NCBI GenBank assembly: GCA_036518955.1 | Contig: DATDMG010000561.1 | Span: forward strand, 1 to 64,000 | Reading direction: 5' to 3' | Length of the DNA: 64,000 nt | Source of the DNA: DATDMG01 sp036518955 | Lineage (GTDB): Bacteria > Actinomycetota > Actinomycetes > Actinomycetales > Kineosporiaceae | In this document: one piece after another, positions 36,997 to 46,519 of the stretch | Layout: every line of letters begins with the position of its first letter | How positions within the stretch are numbered: position 1 is the stretch's first letter | The notes under the pieces: generated by a model | What the model was told of the DNA's origin: nothing | Seen by the model: the letters and a program-made list of their open reading frames with translations, nothing else | Databases searched by the model: none | Translations under genes and position numbers: made by a program

Positions 36997-36997
<1 letters not shown>
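34310..36997 (-). CDS. nuoG: NADH-quinone oxidoreductase subunit G
   Basis: Large Fe-S subunit of the NADH module, 895 residues. N-terminal [2Fe-2S] ferredoxin domain (FCDH, GACRQC, AACT), His-Cys cluster (HPLDCPICDKGGECPLQ), and two [4Fe-4S] ligand sets (CVLCQRCTRF). CEHCASGC with a later NCDKG preserves the ligands of the off-path N7 cluster. A hydrophilic insertion (about 225-265: GSPDPAAHVQGAEHDESRG) precedes the molybdopterin-oxidoreductase-like domain. ATG overlaps the nuoF stop by 1 nt. Confidence 0.96.
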
Positions 36998-38301
<1,304 letters not shown>

Positions 38302-38304
38302 GGC

Positions 38305-39168
38305 TCAGCTCCCCTGCTTCGGGTCGGTGGCGGGCGGGGTGGTGCCCGTGCCGCTGTCGCCCGCCCCGGCGGTCGCCTGGCCCGGCGGCGGGCCGGACAC
38401 GGCGACCTGGCCGAGCGGGAGGCCATCGTTGCGTGCCGGGCGCCTCGCCGCCTCGCTCGCTCCCTGCGCAGCGGCGATCTCCGCCAGCGAGAGGCTGCCG
38501 GTCCGCCCCGCCTCACGGGGCGGCGCCGTCCAGCCCTCGCGGCGGGCGAGCAGCGTGCCCTGCAGGGAGGCCGGCCCCGCGCCGACGCCCTCGTTCGCAT
38601 GGTCGTCGAGGAAGCCGGCGAGCACCCGGGACACCTCCTTGAAGGTGCAGACCCGAGCGGCACCGCGCGTCGGCACCACCGGTTGGTCGGCCCGGAGCTT
38701 GTCGACGAGGGTCTTCGCGCTGGTCGGTGTCTGGTTGTCGAAGAACTCCCAGTTCACCATCACGACCGGCGCGTAGTCGCACCCGGCGTTGCACTCGACG
38801 CGCTCCAGGGTGACCTTGCCGTCGTCGGTGGTCTCGTCGTGGCCGATCTCGAGGTGGGCTTCGAGCGCCTCCCAGATGGCGTCGCCGCCCATCACCGCGC
38901 ACAGCGTGTTGGTGCACACGCCGACCGTGTAGGTGCCGTTGGGGTGCCGCTTGAACTGGGTGTAGAAGGTCGCCACGGCGGAGACCTCGGCAGTGGTCAG
39001 GTCGAGCAGTTCCGCGCACAGCGCGATGCCGTCCGGGCTGACGTAGCCCTCCTCGCTCTGCACCAGGTGCAGCATCGGCAGGAGCGCCGAGCGCCGCACC
39101 GGGTACCGAGCGATGATCTCGCGGGCATCGGCGGCGAGCCGCTCCCGGACGTCGGCGGTCAGCGGCAT
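38305..39168 (-). CDS. nuoE: NADH-quinone oxidoreductase subunit E
   Basis: [2Fe-2S] thioredoxin-like subunit with CTNTLC and CNAGCDYAP ligands. 287 residues; about 100 C-terminal residues form a Gly/Ala/Pro-rich extension. I chose ATG at 39168 with AGGAG about 11 nt upstream; no other start codon exists in frame back to the nuoD stop. A separate 34-codon frame (39263 to 39159) starts on the nuoD stop (GTGA) and ends just inside nuoE, possibly bridging translation across the 91-nt gap. Confidence 0.95.
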   Translation of the reverse strand: MPLTADVRERLAADAREIIARYPVRRSALLPMLHLVQSEEGYVSPDGIALCAELLDLTTAEVSAVATFYTQFKRHPNGTYTVGVCTNTLCAVMGGDAIWEALEAHLEIGHDETTDDGKVTLERVECNAGCDYAPVVMVNWEFFDNQTPTSAKTLVDKLRADQPVVPTRGAARVCTFKEVSRVLAGFLDDHANEGVGAGPASLQGTLLARREGWTAPPREAGRTGSLSLAEIAAAQGASEAARRPARNDGLPLGQVAVSGPPPGQATAGAGDSGTGTTPPATDPKQGS

Positions 39169-39259
39169 GGCGGCTGCGCTCCTGTACTCGTCGCTGTACT
39201 CATCGCTGAAGTCTTCGGGGCGCCGATCGGAGGGATCGTCACCGGGCGGAGTGCGACAG

Positions 39260-40663
39260 TCACCGGTCCACGCCTCCCATGACCGGGTCGAGCGAGGCCA
39301 CCGCGACGATGACGTCGGCCACCTGGCCGCCCTCCGACATCGCCGCCATGGCCTGCAGGTTGACGAACGACGGATCCCGGAAGTGCGCCCGATAGGGTCG
39401 CGTGCCGCCGTCCGACACGAGGTGCACGCCCAGCTCGCCACGGGCCGACTCGACCGCCGTGTAGACCTGGCCGGCCGGAACCCGGAAACCCTCGGTGACC
39501 AGTTTGAAGTGGTGGATCAGGGCCTCCATCGAGGTGCCCATGATCTGCCGGATGTGGTCGAGCGAGTTGCCTATCCCGTCGCTGCCGATGGCGAGCTGCG
39601 CCGGCCAGGCGATCTTCTTGTCACCGATCATCACGGGGGCCGGACCGAGCTCCTGCAACCGGTCCAGGCATTGCTCGACGATGCGCAGCGACTCGTACAT
39701 CTCGTTGATCCGGATTCGCATCCGACCGTACGCGTCGGCGGTGTCCCAGGTGCACACCTCGAAGTCGTACGTCTCGTAGCCGCAGTACGGCTCGGACTTG
39801 CGCAGGTCGTGCGGCAGCCCGGTCGACCGCAGCACCGGGCCGGTGACGCCGAGCGCCATGCAGCCGGCAAGGTCGAGGTACCCGACGTCGACCAGTCGGG
39901 CCTTCACCAGCGGGTTCTCGTTCGCCAGCTTCTCGATGTCGGCGATGCCCTCGCCCAACGGCGCGAGCGCGTCGCGGATGCTGTCCAGCGCGCCCGGCGG
40001 GATGTCCTGGGCCAGGCCGCCGGGGCGGATGTAGGCGTGGTTCATCCGCAGGCCAGTGATCAGCTCGAACAGCTTGAGCACCCGCTCGCGCTCCCGGAAG
40101 CCGACCGTCATCACGGTCAGTGCGCCGATCTCCATCCCGCCGGTCGCCAGGGCGACCAGGTGGGACGCCACCCGGTTGAGCTCCATCATCATCACTCGGA
40201 TGACACTGGCCCGCTCCGGGATGTCGCCGGTGATCCCGAGCAGCTTCTCGACACCGAGGCAGTACACGGCCTCCTGGAAGAGCGGGGTCAGGTAGTCCAT
40301 CCGGGTGCAGAACGTGACGCCCTGGGTCCAGGTGCGGTACTCCATGTTCTTCTCGATGCCGGTGTGCAGGTAGCCGATGCCGCACCGGGCCTCGGTCACC
40401 GTTTCGCCGTCGAGCTCGAGGATCAGCCGGAGCACGCCGTGGGTCGACGGGTGCTGCGGGCCCATGTTGACGACGATCCGCTCCTCACCCAGGGACGACG
40501 CCGCCTCGGCGATGTCGTCCCAGTCACCGCCGGACGCGGTGAACACCCGACCGTCGCCGTCCGCCACCCCTGCGAGCGCGATGCCGTACGGGTCGGTGTC
40601 GTCGGGAGCGACGTCACCAGCCGCCCGGTCAGGAGGCGTCCCGCGATCGACGTTGCCGGTCAT
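39260..40663 (-). CDS. nuoD: NADH-quinone oxidoreductase subunit D
   Basis: 49-kDa subunit forming the quinone site with NuoB, 467 residues. Clear core from NMGPQHPSTHGVLRL through IGYLHTGIEKNMEYRTW to the C-terminal FRDPSFVNLQAM; the quinone-site His lies in HPSTHG. About 60 extra N-terminal residues are acidic. ATG at 40663 overlaps the nuoC stop by 1 nt. This is the only nuoD in the window. Confidence 0.97.
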   Translation of the reverse strand: MTGNVDRGTPPDRAAGDVAPDDTDPYGIALAGVADGDGRVFTASGGDWDDIAEAASSLGEERIVVNMGPQHPSTHGVLRLILELDGETVTEARCGIGYLHTGIEKNMEYRTWTQGVTFCTRMDYLTPLFQEAVYCLGVEKLLGITGDIPERASVIRVMMMELNRVASHLVALATGGMEIGALTVMTVGFRERERVLKLFELITGLRMNHAYIRPGGLAQDIPPGALDSIRDALAPLGEGIADIEKLANENPLVKARLVDVGYLDLAGCMALGVTGPVLRSTGLPHDLRKSEPYCGYETYDFEVCTWDTADAYGRMRIRINEMYESLRIVEQCLDRLQELGPAPVMIGDKKIAWPAQLAIGSDGIGNSLDHIRQIMGTSMEALIHHFKLVTEGFRVPAGQVYTAVESARGELGVHLVSDGGTRPYRAHFRDPSFVNLQAMAAMSEGGQVADVIVAVASLDPVMGGVDR

Positions 40664-41403
40664 CAGCTGTACGACCTCCTCGTGTCGGGCGGTGGGACGG
40701 TCGCGCCCTTGTACTCGACCGGGATGCCGCCCAGCGGGTAGTCCTTGCGCTGCGGGTGGCCGGGCCAGTCGTCCGGCATCTCGATCCGGGTCAGCGCTGG
40801 GTGCCCGTCGAACTGGATCCCGAAGAAGTCCCAGGTCTCCCGCTCGTGCCAGTCGGCCATCGGGTAGACGGCCACGATCGAGGGGATGTGCGGGTCGGCG
40901 TCCGGCGCGGTCACCTCGACGCGCACCCGGCGGCCGTGCGTGACCGACAGGAAGTGGTAGAGGGCGTGCAGCTCCCGCCCGGTGTCCTGCGGGTAGTGCA
41001 CGCCGGAGACCCCCGAGCACTGCTCGAAGCGCAGGTCGGGATCGTCACGGAGGGCGCGGGCGACCGCCGGCAGGTCGTTCCGGCGGACGTAGAACGTGAT
41101 CTCGCCCCGGTCGACGACGACCTTCTCGACGGCGCCGGCGTCCGCTACGCCCTGCACCACGAGGGCGGCCGCGAGCCGGTCGGCGACGAGGTCGAAGTCC
41201 CCGCCGTAGGGCCGCTCGGACGGCGCCGGCATGGCGACCGTGCGGACCAGGCCGCCGTAGCCGGAGGTGTCGCCGGAGCCGTGCGTGCCGAACATTCCGG
41301 TGCGGACATCGACGATCTCCGCCTCGGCGGCCAGGGTCGCCGGCAGACCACTGCCGGCGCGGTCCGGGGACGCCTCGTCCGGGGTGGGTAGCTCGTCGCT
41401 CAC
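40663..41403 (-). CDS. nuoC: NADH-quinone oxidoreductase subunit C
   Basis: 246 residues with the signature DWHERETWDFFGIQFDGHP and the following DDWPGHPQRKDYPLGG. About 70 N-terminal residues before the conserved domain are Gly/Asp-rich. GTG at 41403 overlaps the nuoB stop (GTGA). Confidence 0.96.
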   Translation of the reverse strand: MSDELPTPDEASPDRAGSGLPATLAAEAEIVDVRTGMFGTHGSGDTSGYGGLVRTVAMPAPSERPYGGDFDLVADRLAAALVVQGVADAGAVEKVVVDRGEITFYVRRNDLPAVARALRDDPDLRFEQCSGVSGVHYPQDTGRELHALYHFLSVTHGRRVRVEVTAPDADPHIPSIVAVYPMADWHERETWDFFGIQFDGHPALTRIEMPDDWPGHPQRKDYPLGGIPVEYKGATVPPPDTRRSYS

Positions 41404-41954
41404 CGCAGCAGGCCCTTCAGCTCGATCGTGGGCAGCGCCGTCAGGGCGGCCTCCTCGGCGGCCTTGGCCGCCGCCACCCGGTGCGCTCCGAGCGGCATCC
41501 GCTGGATCTCCTCGTGCAGCGTGAGGATCGCGTGCATGAGCATCTCCGGTCGGGGCGGGCACCCGGGCAGGTAGACGTCCACCGGCACGATGTGGTCGAC
41601 ACCCTGGACGATCGCGTAGTTGTTGAACATCCCGCCCGACGACGCGCAGACACCCATCGCCAGCACCCACTTCGGCTCGACCATCTGGTCGTAGACCTGC
41701 CGCAGGACGGGTGCCATCTTCTGGCTCACCCGGCCGGCGACGATCATCAGGTCCGCCTGCCGCGGCGAGGCCCGGAACACCTCCATGCCGAACCGGGCGA
41801 GGTCGTACTTCGGGCCGCCGGTGGCCATCATCTCGATCGCGCAGCAGGCCAGCCCGAACGTCGCCGGCCACAGCGAGCTCTTGCGCATGTACCCGGCGAG
41901 CTTCTCCACCGTGGTCAGCAGGAAACCGCTCGGCAGTTTCTCCTCGATACCCAT
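41400..41954 (-). CDS. nuoB: NADH-quinone oxidoreductase subunit B
   Basis: Carries the terminal N2 cluster. 184 residues, a normal length, with ACCAIEM, GVCASSG and PGCPPRPE ligands. ATG at 41954 has GGAAGGG 6 nt upstream. Contrast with NuoB2 (543 residues) in the second set. Confidence 0.97.
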   Translation of the reverse strand: MGIEEKLPSGFLLTTVEKLAGYMRKSSLWPATFGLACCAIEMMATGGPKYDLARFGMEVFRASPRQADLMIVAGRVSQKMAPVLRQVYDQMVEPKWVLAMGVCASSGGMFNNYAIVQGVDHIVPVDVYLPGCPPRPEMLMHAILTLHEEIQRMPLGAHRVAAAKAAEEAALTALPTIELKGLLR

Positions 41955-42014
41955 GCCAGACCCTTCCAGTCCCTTCGGTGGCTCAGCGGGGCCGCAACGC
42001 ACCCGTGCTCGGGG

Positions 42015-42395
42015 TCACTCCCACTCCAGACCGCCCCGGCGCCAGACGTAGGCGTAGGCGACGAAGACCGTCACGATGAACAGCACCATCTCGGTGAGCG
42101 AGAACAGCCCCATACGGTCGAAGGTCACGGCGAACGGGATGAGGAAGACGCTCTCGATGTCGAAGACGATGAAGAGCATCGCCACGAGGTAGTACTTGAC
42201 CGGGAAGCGCCCCCCGCCGGCGGCGTGCGGCGTCGGCTCGATGCCGCACTCGTAGGCATCCAGTTTGGCCCGGTTGTAACGCTTCGGCCCGGCGACGGCA
42301 GCGGCGCCGATCGAGAAGACGGCAAACCCTCCGGCGATGGCCATCAGGACGAGGATCGGGACGTAGGGGTTCACGACGCCGTCACCCATCTCCAT
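42015..42395 (-). CDS. nuoA: NADH-quinone oxidoreductase subunit A
   Basis: First gene of the complete nuo operon, 126 residues, three membrane segments and the loop KLDAYECGIEPTPHAAGG. ATG at 42395, with a second ATG two codons on (42389); no strong Shine-Dalgarno. A Rex-type palindrome and a TATGCT box lie about 190-225 nt upstream. Confidence 0.95.
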   Translation of the reverse strand: MEMGDGVVNPYVPILVLMAIAGGFAVFSIGAAAVAGPKRYNRAKLDAYECGIEPTPHAAGGGRFPVKYYLVAMLFIVFDIESVFLIPFAVTFDRMGLFSLTEMVLFIVTVFVAYAYVWRRGGLEWE

Positions 42396-42583
42396 TCGAG
42401 TCCCGGCGCGGGGGCGTGGTCCTTCGCGCCTGTTCCCCGACGCACTCCGAGCGGTGTGAGGAGTATCACGAACCGCAGCGAGCCGTCCCGACCGCGGCCC
42501 ATCCTAGAGCCGAGCTCAGGCTGCTTTGGCCACGCCCGTTCGGCCACGGCCCGTCCCCCGCCTCGCCCGCTCGCATGTGCGCT

Positions 42584-42599
42584 TGTGAATTCCTTCACT
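42584..42599. promoter_or_regulatory. Rex-type operator upstream of nuoA
   Basis: TGTGAATTCCTTCACT matches the Rex operator of Streptomyces, TGTGAA-N4-TTCACA, at all but the last position. Rex is an NADH/NAD+-sensing repressor of respiratory genes. The site lies just downstream of a TATGCT box on the minus strand, where a bound repressor would block nuo transcription. Confidence 0.6.
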
Positions 42600-42613
42600 A
42601 GCTGACGGAAAAG

Positions 42614-42619
42614 AGCATA
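42614..42619 (-). promoter_or_regulatory. Possible -10 element (TATGCT) of the nuo operon
   Basis: TATGCT on the minus strand lies 14 bp upstream of the Rex-type site and gives a leader of about 210 nt before nuoA. No good -35 hexamer is visible 17 bp upstream. Confidence 0.35.
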
Positions 42620-42673
42620 CGACTCCCCGGCGACGCCCTCCGCCAGGCCCCTGCCCGGCGGGCACCTCGCAGC

Positions 42674-43366
42674 TCACGTCTTGGTGGCACGGTGCAACGC
42701 GACGATCCCCCCGGTCAGGTTGCGCAGTTCGACCCGGCCCCAGCCGGCGTCCGCGAGCAGCGTGGCGAGCGCCTGCTGGTCCGGCCAGGCCAGGATCGAC
42801 TCGGCGAGGTAGACGTACGAGTCCGGGCTGGAGGACACCCCACGCGCGATCATCGGCAGCAGCCGCAACCACACCCGGCCGTAGGCCAGGCGCCAGGGCG
42901 CCCAGGTGGGGTGCGAGAACTCGCACAGGAGCAGCCGCCCGCCGGTCCTGGTCACCCGCCGCATCTCCGCGAGGGCAGCCGGGACGTCGGCCACGTTGCG
43001 CAACCCGAAGGAGATCGTCACGGCGTCGAACGCCTCGTCGTCGAACGGCAACCGGGTGGCGTCCCCCGCGACGAATCCCAGGTCCGGACGACGAGCCCGG
43101 CCGACGCGGAGCATCCCGAGGGAGAAGTCGCACGCGACGGTGCGGACCCCGGCATCCGCGAAGGGCTCGCTGGAGGTCCCGGTGCCGGCAGCAAGGTCGA
43201 GCAGTGTCTCCCCCGGTCGCAGATCCAGAGCCCGGAAGACCTCGCGGCGCCACCGCCGGTCGAGCCCGAGGGACAGCACGTCGTTGGTGCGGTCGTAACG
43301 CTCGGCGACCTCGTCGAACATCGCGGCAACCTCAGCCGGCTGCTTGTCGAGGCGGGCTCGTCGCAT
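42674..43366 (-). CDS. menG: Demethylmenaquinone methyltransferase
   Basis: Last step of menaquinone synthesis: SAM-dependent C-methylation of demethylmenaquinone. 230 residues of the UbiE/MenG type. SAM site LLDLAAGTGT, then FDAVTISFGLRNV and the C-terminal GGIVALHRATK. ATG at 43366, with a weak CAGCAT box 6 nt upstream. It lies directly before the nuo operon on the same strand, with the nuo promoter in between. Confidence 0.95.
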   Translation of the reverse strand: MRRARLDKQPAEVAAMFDEVAERYDRTNDVLSLGLDRRWRREVFRALDLRPGETLLDLAAGTGTSSEPFADAGVRTVACDFSLGMLRVGRARRPDLGFVAGDATRLPFDDEAFDAVTISFGLRNVADVPAALAEMRRVTRTGGRLLLCEFSHPTWAPWRLAYGRVWLRLLPMIARGVSSSPDSYVYLAESILAWPDQQALATLLADAGWGRVELRNLTGGIVALHRATKT

Positions 43367-43385
43367 GCCCAGATGCTGTCACAAC

Positions 43386-43427
43386 CCCCCGTGGTGATCG
43401 TGCACAGGGCCGTGATGACCACGGGGG
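43386..43427. repeat. Intergenic inverted repeat with GTGATCGTGCAC
   Basis: CCCCCGTGGT (43386-43395) pairs with ACCACGGGGG (43418-43427). The loop carries GTGATCGTGCAC (43394-43405), one mismatch from the 12-mer at 1558, and a CCGTGATGACC half. It lies between divergent menG and menF, so it is not a simple terminator and may be an operator or REP-like element. Confidence 0.65.
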
Positions 43428-43485
43428 TGGGGCTGGCGTGCGGGGGACACCCCTCCCCGGGTGCGCGACCCGAAACGGCCACGTT

Positions 43486-43491
43486 TACGCT
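43486..43491 (+). promoter_or_regulatory. -10 element (TACGCT) of menF
   Basis: TACGCT lies 8 nt before the menF ATG at 43500 without a Shine-Dalgarno; a leaderless or near-leaderless start is likely. Confidence 0.45.
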
Positions 43492-43499
43492 GGTCGACG

Positions 43500-44771
43500 A
43501 TGACGACAGCCCCTGCGGCCGTGCCCCTGGTGACCCGGACGGTGCCGCTGACCGACCCCGCACCGCTGCTGACGCTGCTGCCCCGCTCCGCGCCCCTCGC
43601 CTGGTTGCGCCGCGGGGTGGGCCTGGTCGGCTGGGGGCAGGCGCTGCGGATCGAGACGCACGGCAGGCACCGGTTCGCGGACGCCGAGCGGGCCTGGCAC
43701 GACGTCGTGCGCCGTGCCGTCGTCCGCGATGAGGTCGGCCTGCCCGGCACCGGACCGGTGGCGTTCGGGTCGATGGCCTTCTCCCAGCGATCGACCGCGG
43801 GGGGCGTCCTGATCGTGCCCGAGGTCGTCGTCGGACGACGCGGCGACCAGTACTGGCTGACGACGTCGGGGGTCGGGGCGGTGCTGCCACCGGCCGCGCT
43901 CGGGCACCGGGAGGCGGCACCGGCGGACGGCGAGCACGGCGCCGTCCGCTTCATCGACGGTGCGCGCACGGGTGCCGAGTGGGAGCACGCGGTCGCGAGC
44001 GCCATCCGTCGCATCGCCGAGGGCCGGCTGGAGAAGGTGGTACTCGCCCGCGACCTGCGCGCCGTCTGCGACCGGCCGGTCGACCCCCGCAGCGTGCTCA
44101 CCCGGCTGGCCGACCGTTACCCGGGATGCTGGACCTTCAGCGTCGACGGGTTGCTGGGAGCCACCCCGGAGCTGCTGGTGCGCCGGGAGAAGGGCCTGGT
44201 CACCTCACGGGTGCTGGCCGGCACGATCCGCCGTACCGGGGACGACGTCCACGACCTGGCTCTGGCGGCGAGCCTGGCGCGGTCCAGCAAGGACCTCGAG
44301 GAGCACGAGTACGCCGTCCGGTCGGTCGCGGACGCCCTGGCCCCCCACTGCTCCTCCGTGAACGTGCCCGAGGCGCCGTTCGTCCTGCACCTGGCGAACG
44401 TGATGCACCTGGCCACGGACGTCACCGGCGTCCTGGCCGACAGCACCAGCAGCCTGGGCCTGGCGGCCGCCCTGCATCCCTCGGCCGCCGTCTGCGGCAC
44501 GCCCACCGAGGTCGCGGCGACACTCATCGACGAGATCGAGGGGATGGATCGCGACCGGTACGCGGGCCCGGTCGGATGGATGGACGCCGAGGGCGACGGC
44601 GAGTGGGGGATAGCACTCCGTTGCGCGCGCATCGACGCCGCCGACCCGGCGCGGCTCCGCCTGTTCGCGGGCTGCGGAATCGTCGCGGGATCCGATCCGG
44701 CCGCCGAGCTCGCCGAGTCCGACGCCAAGCTGCTGCCGATGCGGCAGGCGCTGGCGGGCGGCGGGGCATAA
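43500..44771 (+). CDS. menF: Isochorismate synthase
   Basis: Converts chorismate to isochorismate, entry to menaquinone synthesis. 423 residues of the chorismate-utilising family. Catalytic stretches: GRLEKVVLARDL (general-base Lys), ARSSKDLEEHEYAV (general-acid Glu), AALHPSAAVCGTP and GCGIVAGSDPAAE. No nearby lyase domain or siderophore genes, and the men neighbourhood supports MenF over a siderophore enzyme. Confidence 0.93.
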   Translation: MTTAPAAVPLVTRTVPLTDPAPLLTLLPRSAPLAWLRRGVGLVGWGQALRIETHGRHRFADAERAWHDVVRRAVVRDEVGLPGTGPVAFGSMAFSQRSTAGGVLIVPEVVVGRRGDQYWLTTSGVGAVLPPAALGHREAAPADGEHGAVRFIDGARTGAEWEHAVASAIRRIAEGRLEKVVLARDLRAVCDRPVDPRSVLTRLADRYPGCWTFSVDGLLGATPELLVRREKGLVTSRVLAGTIRRTGDDVHDLALAASLARSSKDLEEHEYAVRSVADALAPHCSSVNVPEAPFVLHLANVMHLATDVTGVLADSTSSLGLAAALHPSAAVCGTPTEVAATLIDEIEGMDRDRYAGPVGWMDAEGDGEWGIALRCARIDAADPARLRLFAGCGIVAGSDPAAELAESDAKLLPMRQALAGGGA

Positions 44772-45478
44772 CAGGCGTCAATGCAGAGCGCGGTGCACCT
44801 GAACAGGCACGACGCGATCACGTGGCCCGGATCCACCAGGCGGTCTGCCGGTTCCGGCGCCTGTGGTGGGGAATGCTGACGTCCCGCCCCGGCGGGTTCC
44901 CCGTCGGCTGGGCCTGCACCGACCGGGAGATCGACGCCATCGACCGTGCCCCCACAGCCCTGGGGCAGAACCCCGGCCTGCGGATCATCGCCCGCGACGA
45001 ACCCCTGCACCCCAAGTACACCAAAACGGGCCAGCGACCGGGAGAAGACCCGCGGTCGCCGATACCAGTTGACCGCCGTGCGACGTGAAGTCGCCGTGGT
45101 TGAGCCCGCCGACTGGCCCTGGACCCAGATCCTGACCCGGACCTGGCAGAGACGCCATCCCTGTCACCCCCGTGAAAGATCGAGGTCCGGACGATTCACG
45201 GTGCTCCTTCATGCCCGGTATCAGTAGGCCCCGTCCCGGCAGGACAAAGAACCTGGGACGTCCCACCGTCCCGTGGGATGCGCTCTCCCTGACGCCGTCC
45301 TCGCCCCTGCCCATAGCGTCTGAGCTGCGCAGTCGGATCGCCCGCAGGGCAGCGGATGACGGGTGAGGACCAGCCAGGACGTGCCCATCGCTGGTCACCT
45401 CATGCTCGGCAGGCTGATGCACGAGTGCGTTCCGCGCGTCCCACCATCAAGAGTTTCACCATCAAGAGGAGAAAGCAG
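44772..45478. other. Region after menF, mostly without recognised genes
   Basis: 707 bp between menF and the I36 inhibitor. It contains one possible small ORF (44822-45088), described separately. The rest has no convincing frame in either direction; composition is somewhat less G+C-rich near its end. Just before the inhibitor a 12-bp direct repeat CACCATCAAGAG occurs twice (about 45451-45477). Confidence 0.5.
44822..45088 (+). CDS. Possible small protein, unknown
   Basis: 88 codons from GTG at 44822. The peptide has a Trp/Arg-rich start (CRFRRLWWGMLTSRPGG) and a Pro/Asp-containing second half (TDREIDAIDRAPTALGQ, DEPLHPKYTKTG) that looks more protein-like than the random frames around it. No start signal is convincing and I recognise no family. 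It could be a remnant of a mobile or accessory gene. Confidence 0.3.
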   Translation: MARIHQAVCRFRRLWWGMLTSRPGGFPVGWACTDREIDAIDRAPTALGQNPGLRIIARDEPLHPKYTKTGQRPGEDPRSPIPVDRRAT

Positions 45479-46042
45479 ATGCGCATCATCTCCAGGCTCG
45501 GTGCCGTTGCGGCGGCCGCCGCGCTCGTCAGCGGACTGACGATGAGCGGTGCCTCCGCCACGCCGACCGGTGAGACCGGCCGGAGTGACGCCAGCGTCCC
45601 TGTCGCCACCGAGGTCAGGGGCTTGCTCGCGCACAACGCGGGCAGTGTCCAGATCAACTCCGACACGGTCCGGCTCTCGGACGGCAGCACGATCACAGCA
45701 TTCGCGGTTGATGCGAGAGCAGTGCCGAACTCGGCCAGCACCCGTTGTCCGGGTGGGCATTTGTGCCTCTTCGCCAACAGCAACTGGGGTGGAGACCAAT
45801 GGACGTCGTCCGCATCCAGCTGCGCCGCGGTGAACCTGTTCGACTACTTCATGGGCAACGGCAAGTCCTGGGCTGACCAGGCGTCGTCCATCGACAACCC
45901 GCTGCCACGACCCAGCGGTCAGGCGGAGTTCTTCCACAACAACCGCGCGATCGCCTTCCTGTCGCCCGGTCATTACCTGAGGAACCTGGCAACCGACGGT
46001 TACAACGACTACATCGAGTCGCTCTACCCCTGCGGCCACTGA
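45479..46042 (+). CDS. Secreted peptidase inhibitor, family I36-like
   Basis: 187 residues. Signal peptide MRIISRLGAVAAAAALVSGL with a cleavage site after about Ala27 (SGASA). The mature part has CPGGHLCLFANSNWGGDQW and ends NDYIESLYPCGH, with Cys at 90, 96, 115 and 185. This pattern is that of small beta/gamma-crystallin-like inhibitors such as the Streptomyces metalloprotease inhibitor. AGGAG lies 8 nt before ATG at 45479. The gene is less G+C-rich than its neighbours and splits menF from menD. Confidence 0.8.
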   Translation: MRIISRLGAVAAAAALVSGLTMSGASATPTGETGRSDASVPVATEVRGLLAHNAGSVQINSDTVRLSDGSTITAFAVDARAVPNSASTRCPGGHLCLFANSNWGGDQWTSSASSCAAVNLFDYFMGNGKSWADQASSIDNPLPRPSGQAEFFHNNRAIAFLSPGHYLRNLATDGYNDYIESLYPCGH

Positions 46043-46519
46043 CCATCGCGCACCCGGAGGCACCCTGGTCGGGGGTGATCGCGACGGGCGGAGCGAGGTC
46101 GGGGTGCGGTGCTCGCTCGCTTCTGCGCGACCGCTGCCCGACCACAGACGGCCGCCAGGTGCGTCCCGGCCAGGTCAGCGCGAGGTGACTCCCGCTCTGG
46201 TAAAAGCGGTTGTCCACCGAGGGACCGCACGGCGACGATCGGTGCCGTGAGAGCGCACGCCCGGGTCAGACCCGGTGGGGGCCGAACCCGCCGGTGCGGG
46301 CACGTGTCGCTGGCGCCGCCGGGGTGGGCAGGGTCGGCCCACCCGTAGACCGGCGGCGCCCGGGCCGCAGCCAGGCCGCGGCGAGGGACGTCCGGCGACA
46401 GCCGGCGCCAAGCCACCGGTCCGCTGCGGCCCGCCGATCCGGCGCCGGGCGGCTTCACCTCACGGGCTGGCCGCCCGGCGCACGCTCGTGGGGCCGGGAG
46501 CGGCCCTGGGTGACGGCCG
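46043..46519. other. Gene-free spacer between the I36 gene and menD
   Basis: 477 bp between convergent genes. The frames here are Arg/Pro-rich and lack start signals. I see only short imperfect G+C-rich inverted repeats, no clear terminator. Confidence 0.5.

Noticed and set aside
44985..45422. Minus-strand frame of 145 codons opposite the post-menF region
   Set aside because: Gly/Ser/Arg-rich with no domain-like pattern and no start signal; it also overlaps the I36 promoter region.
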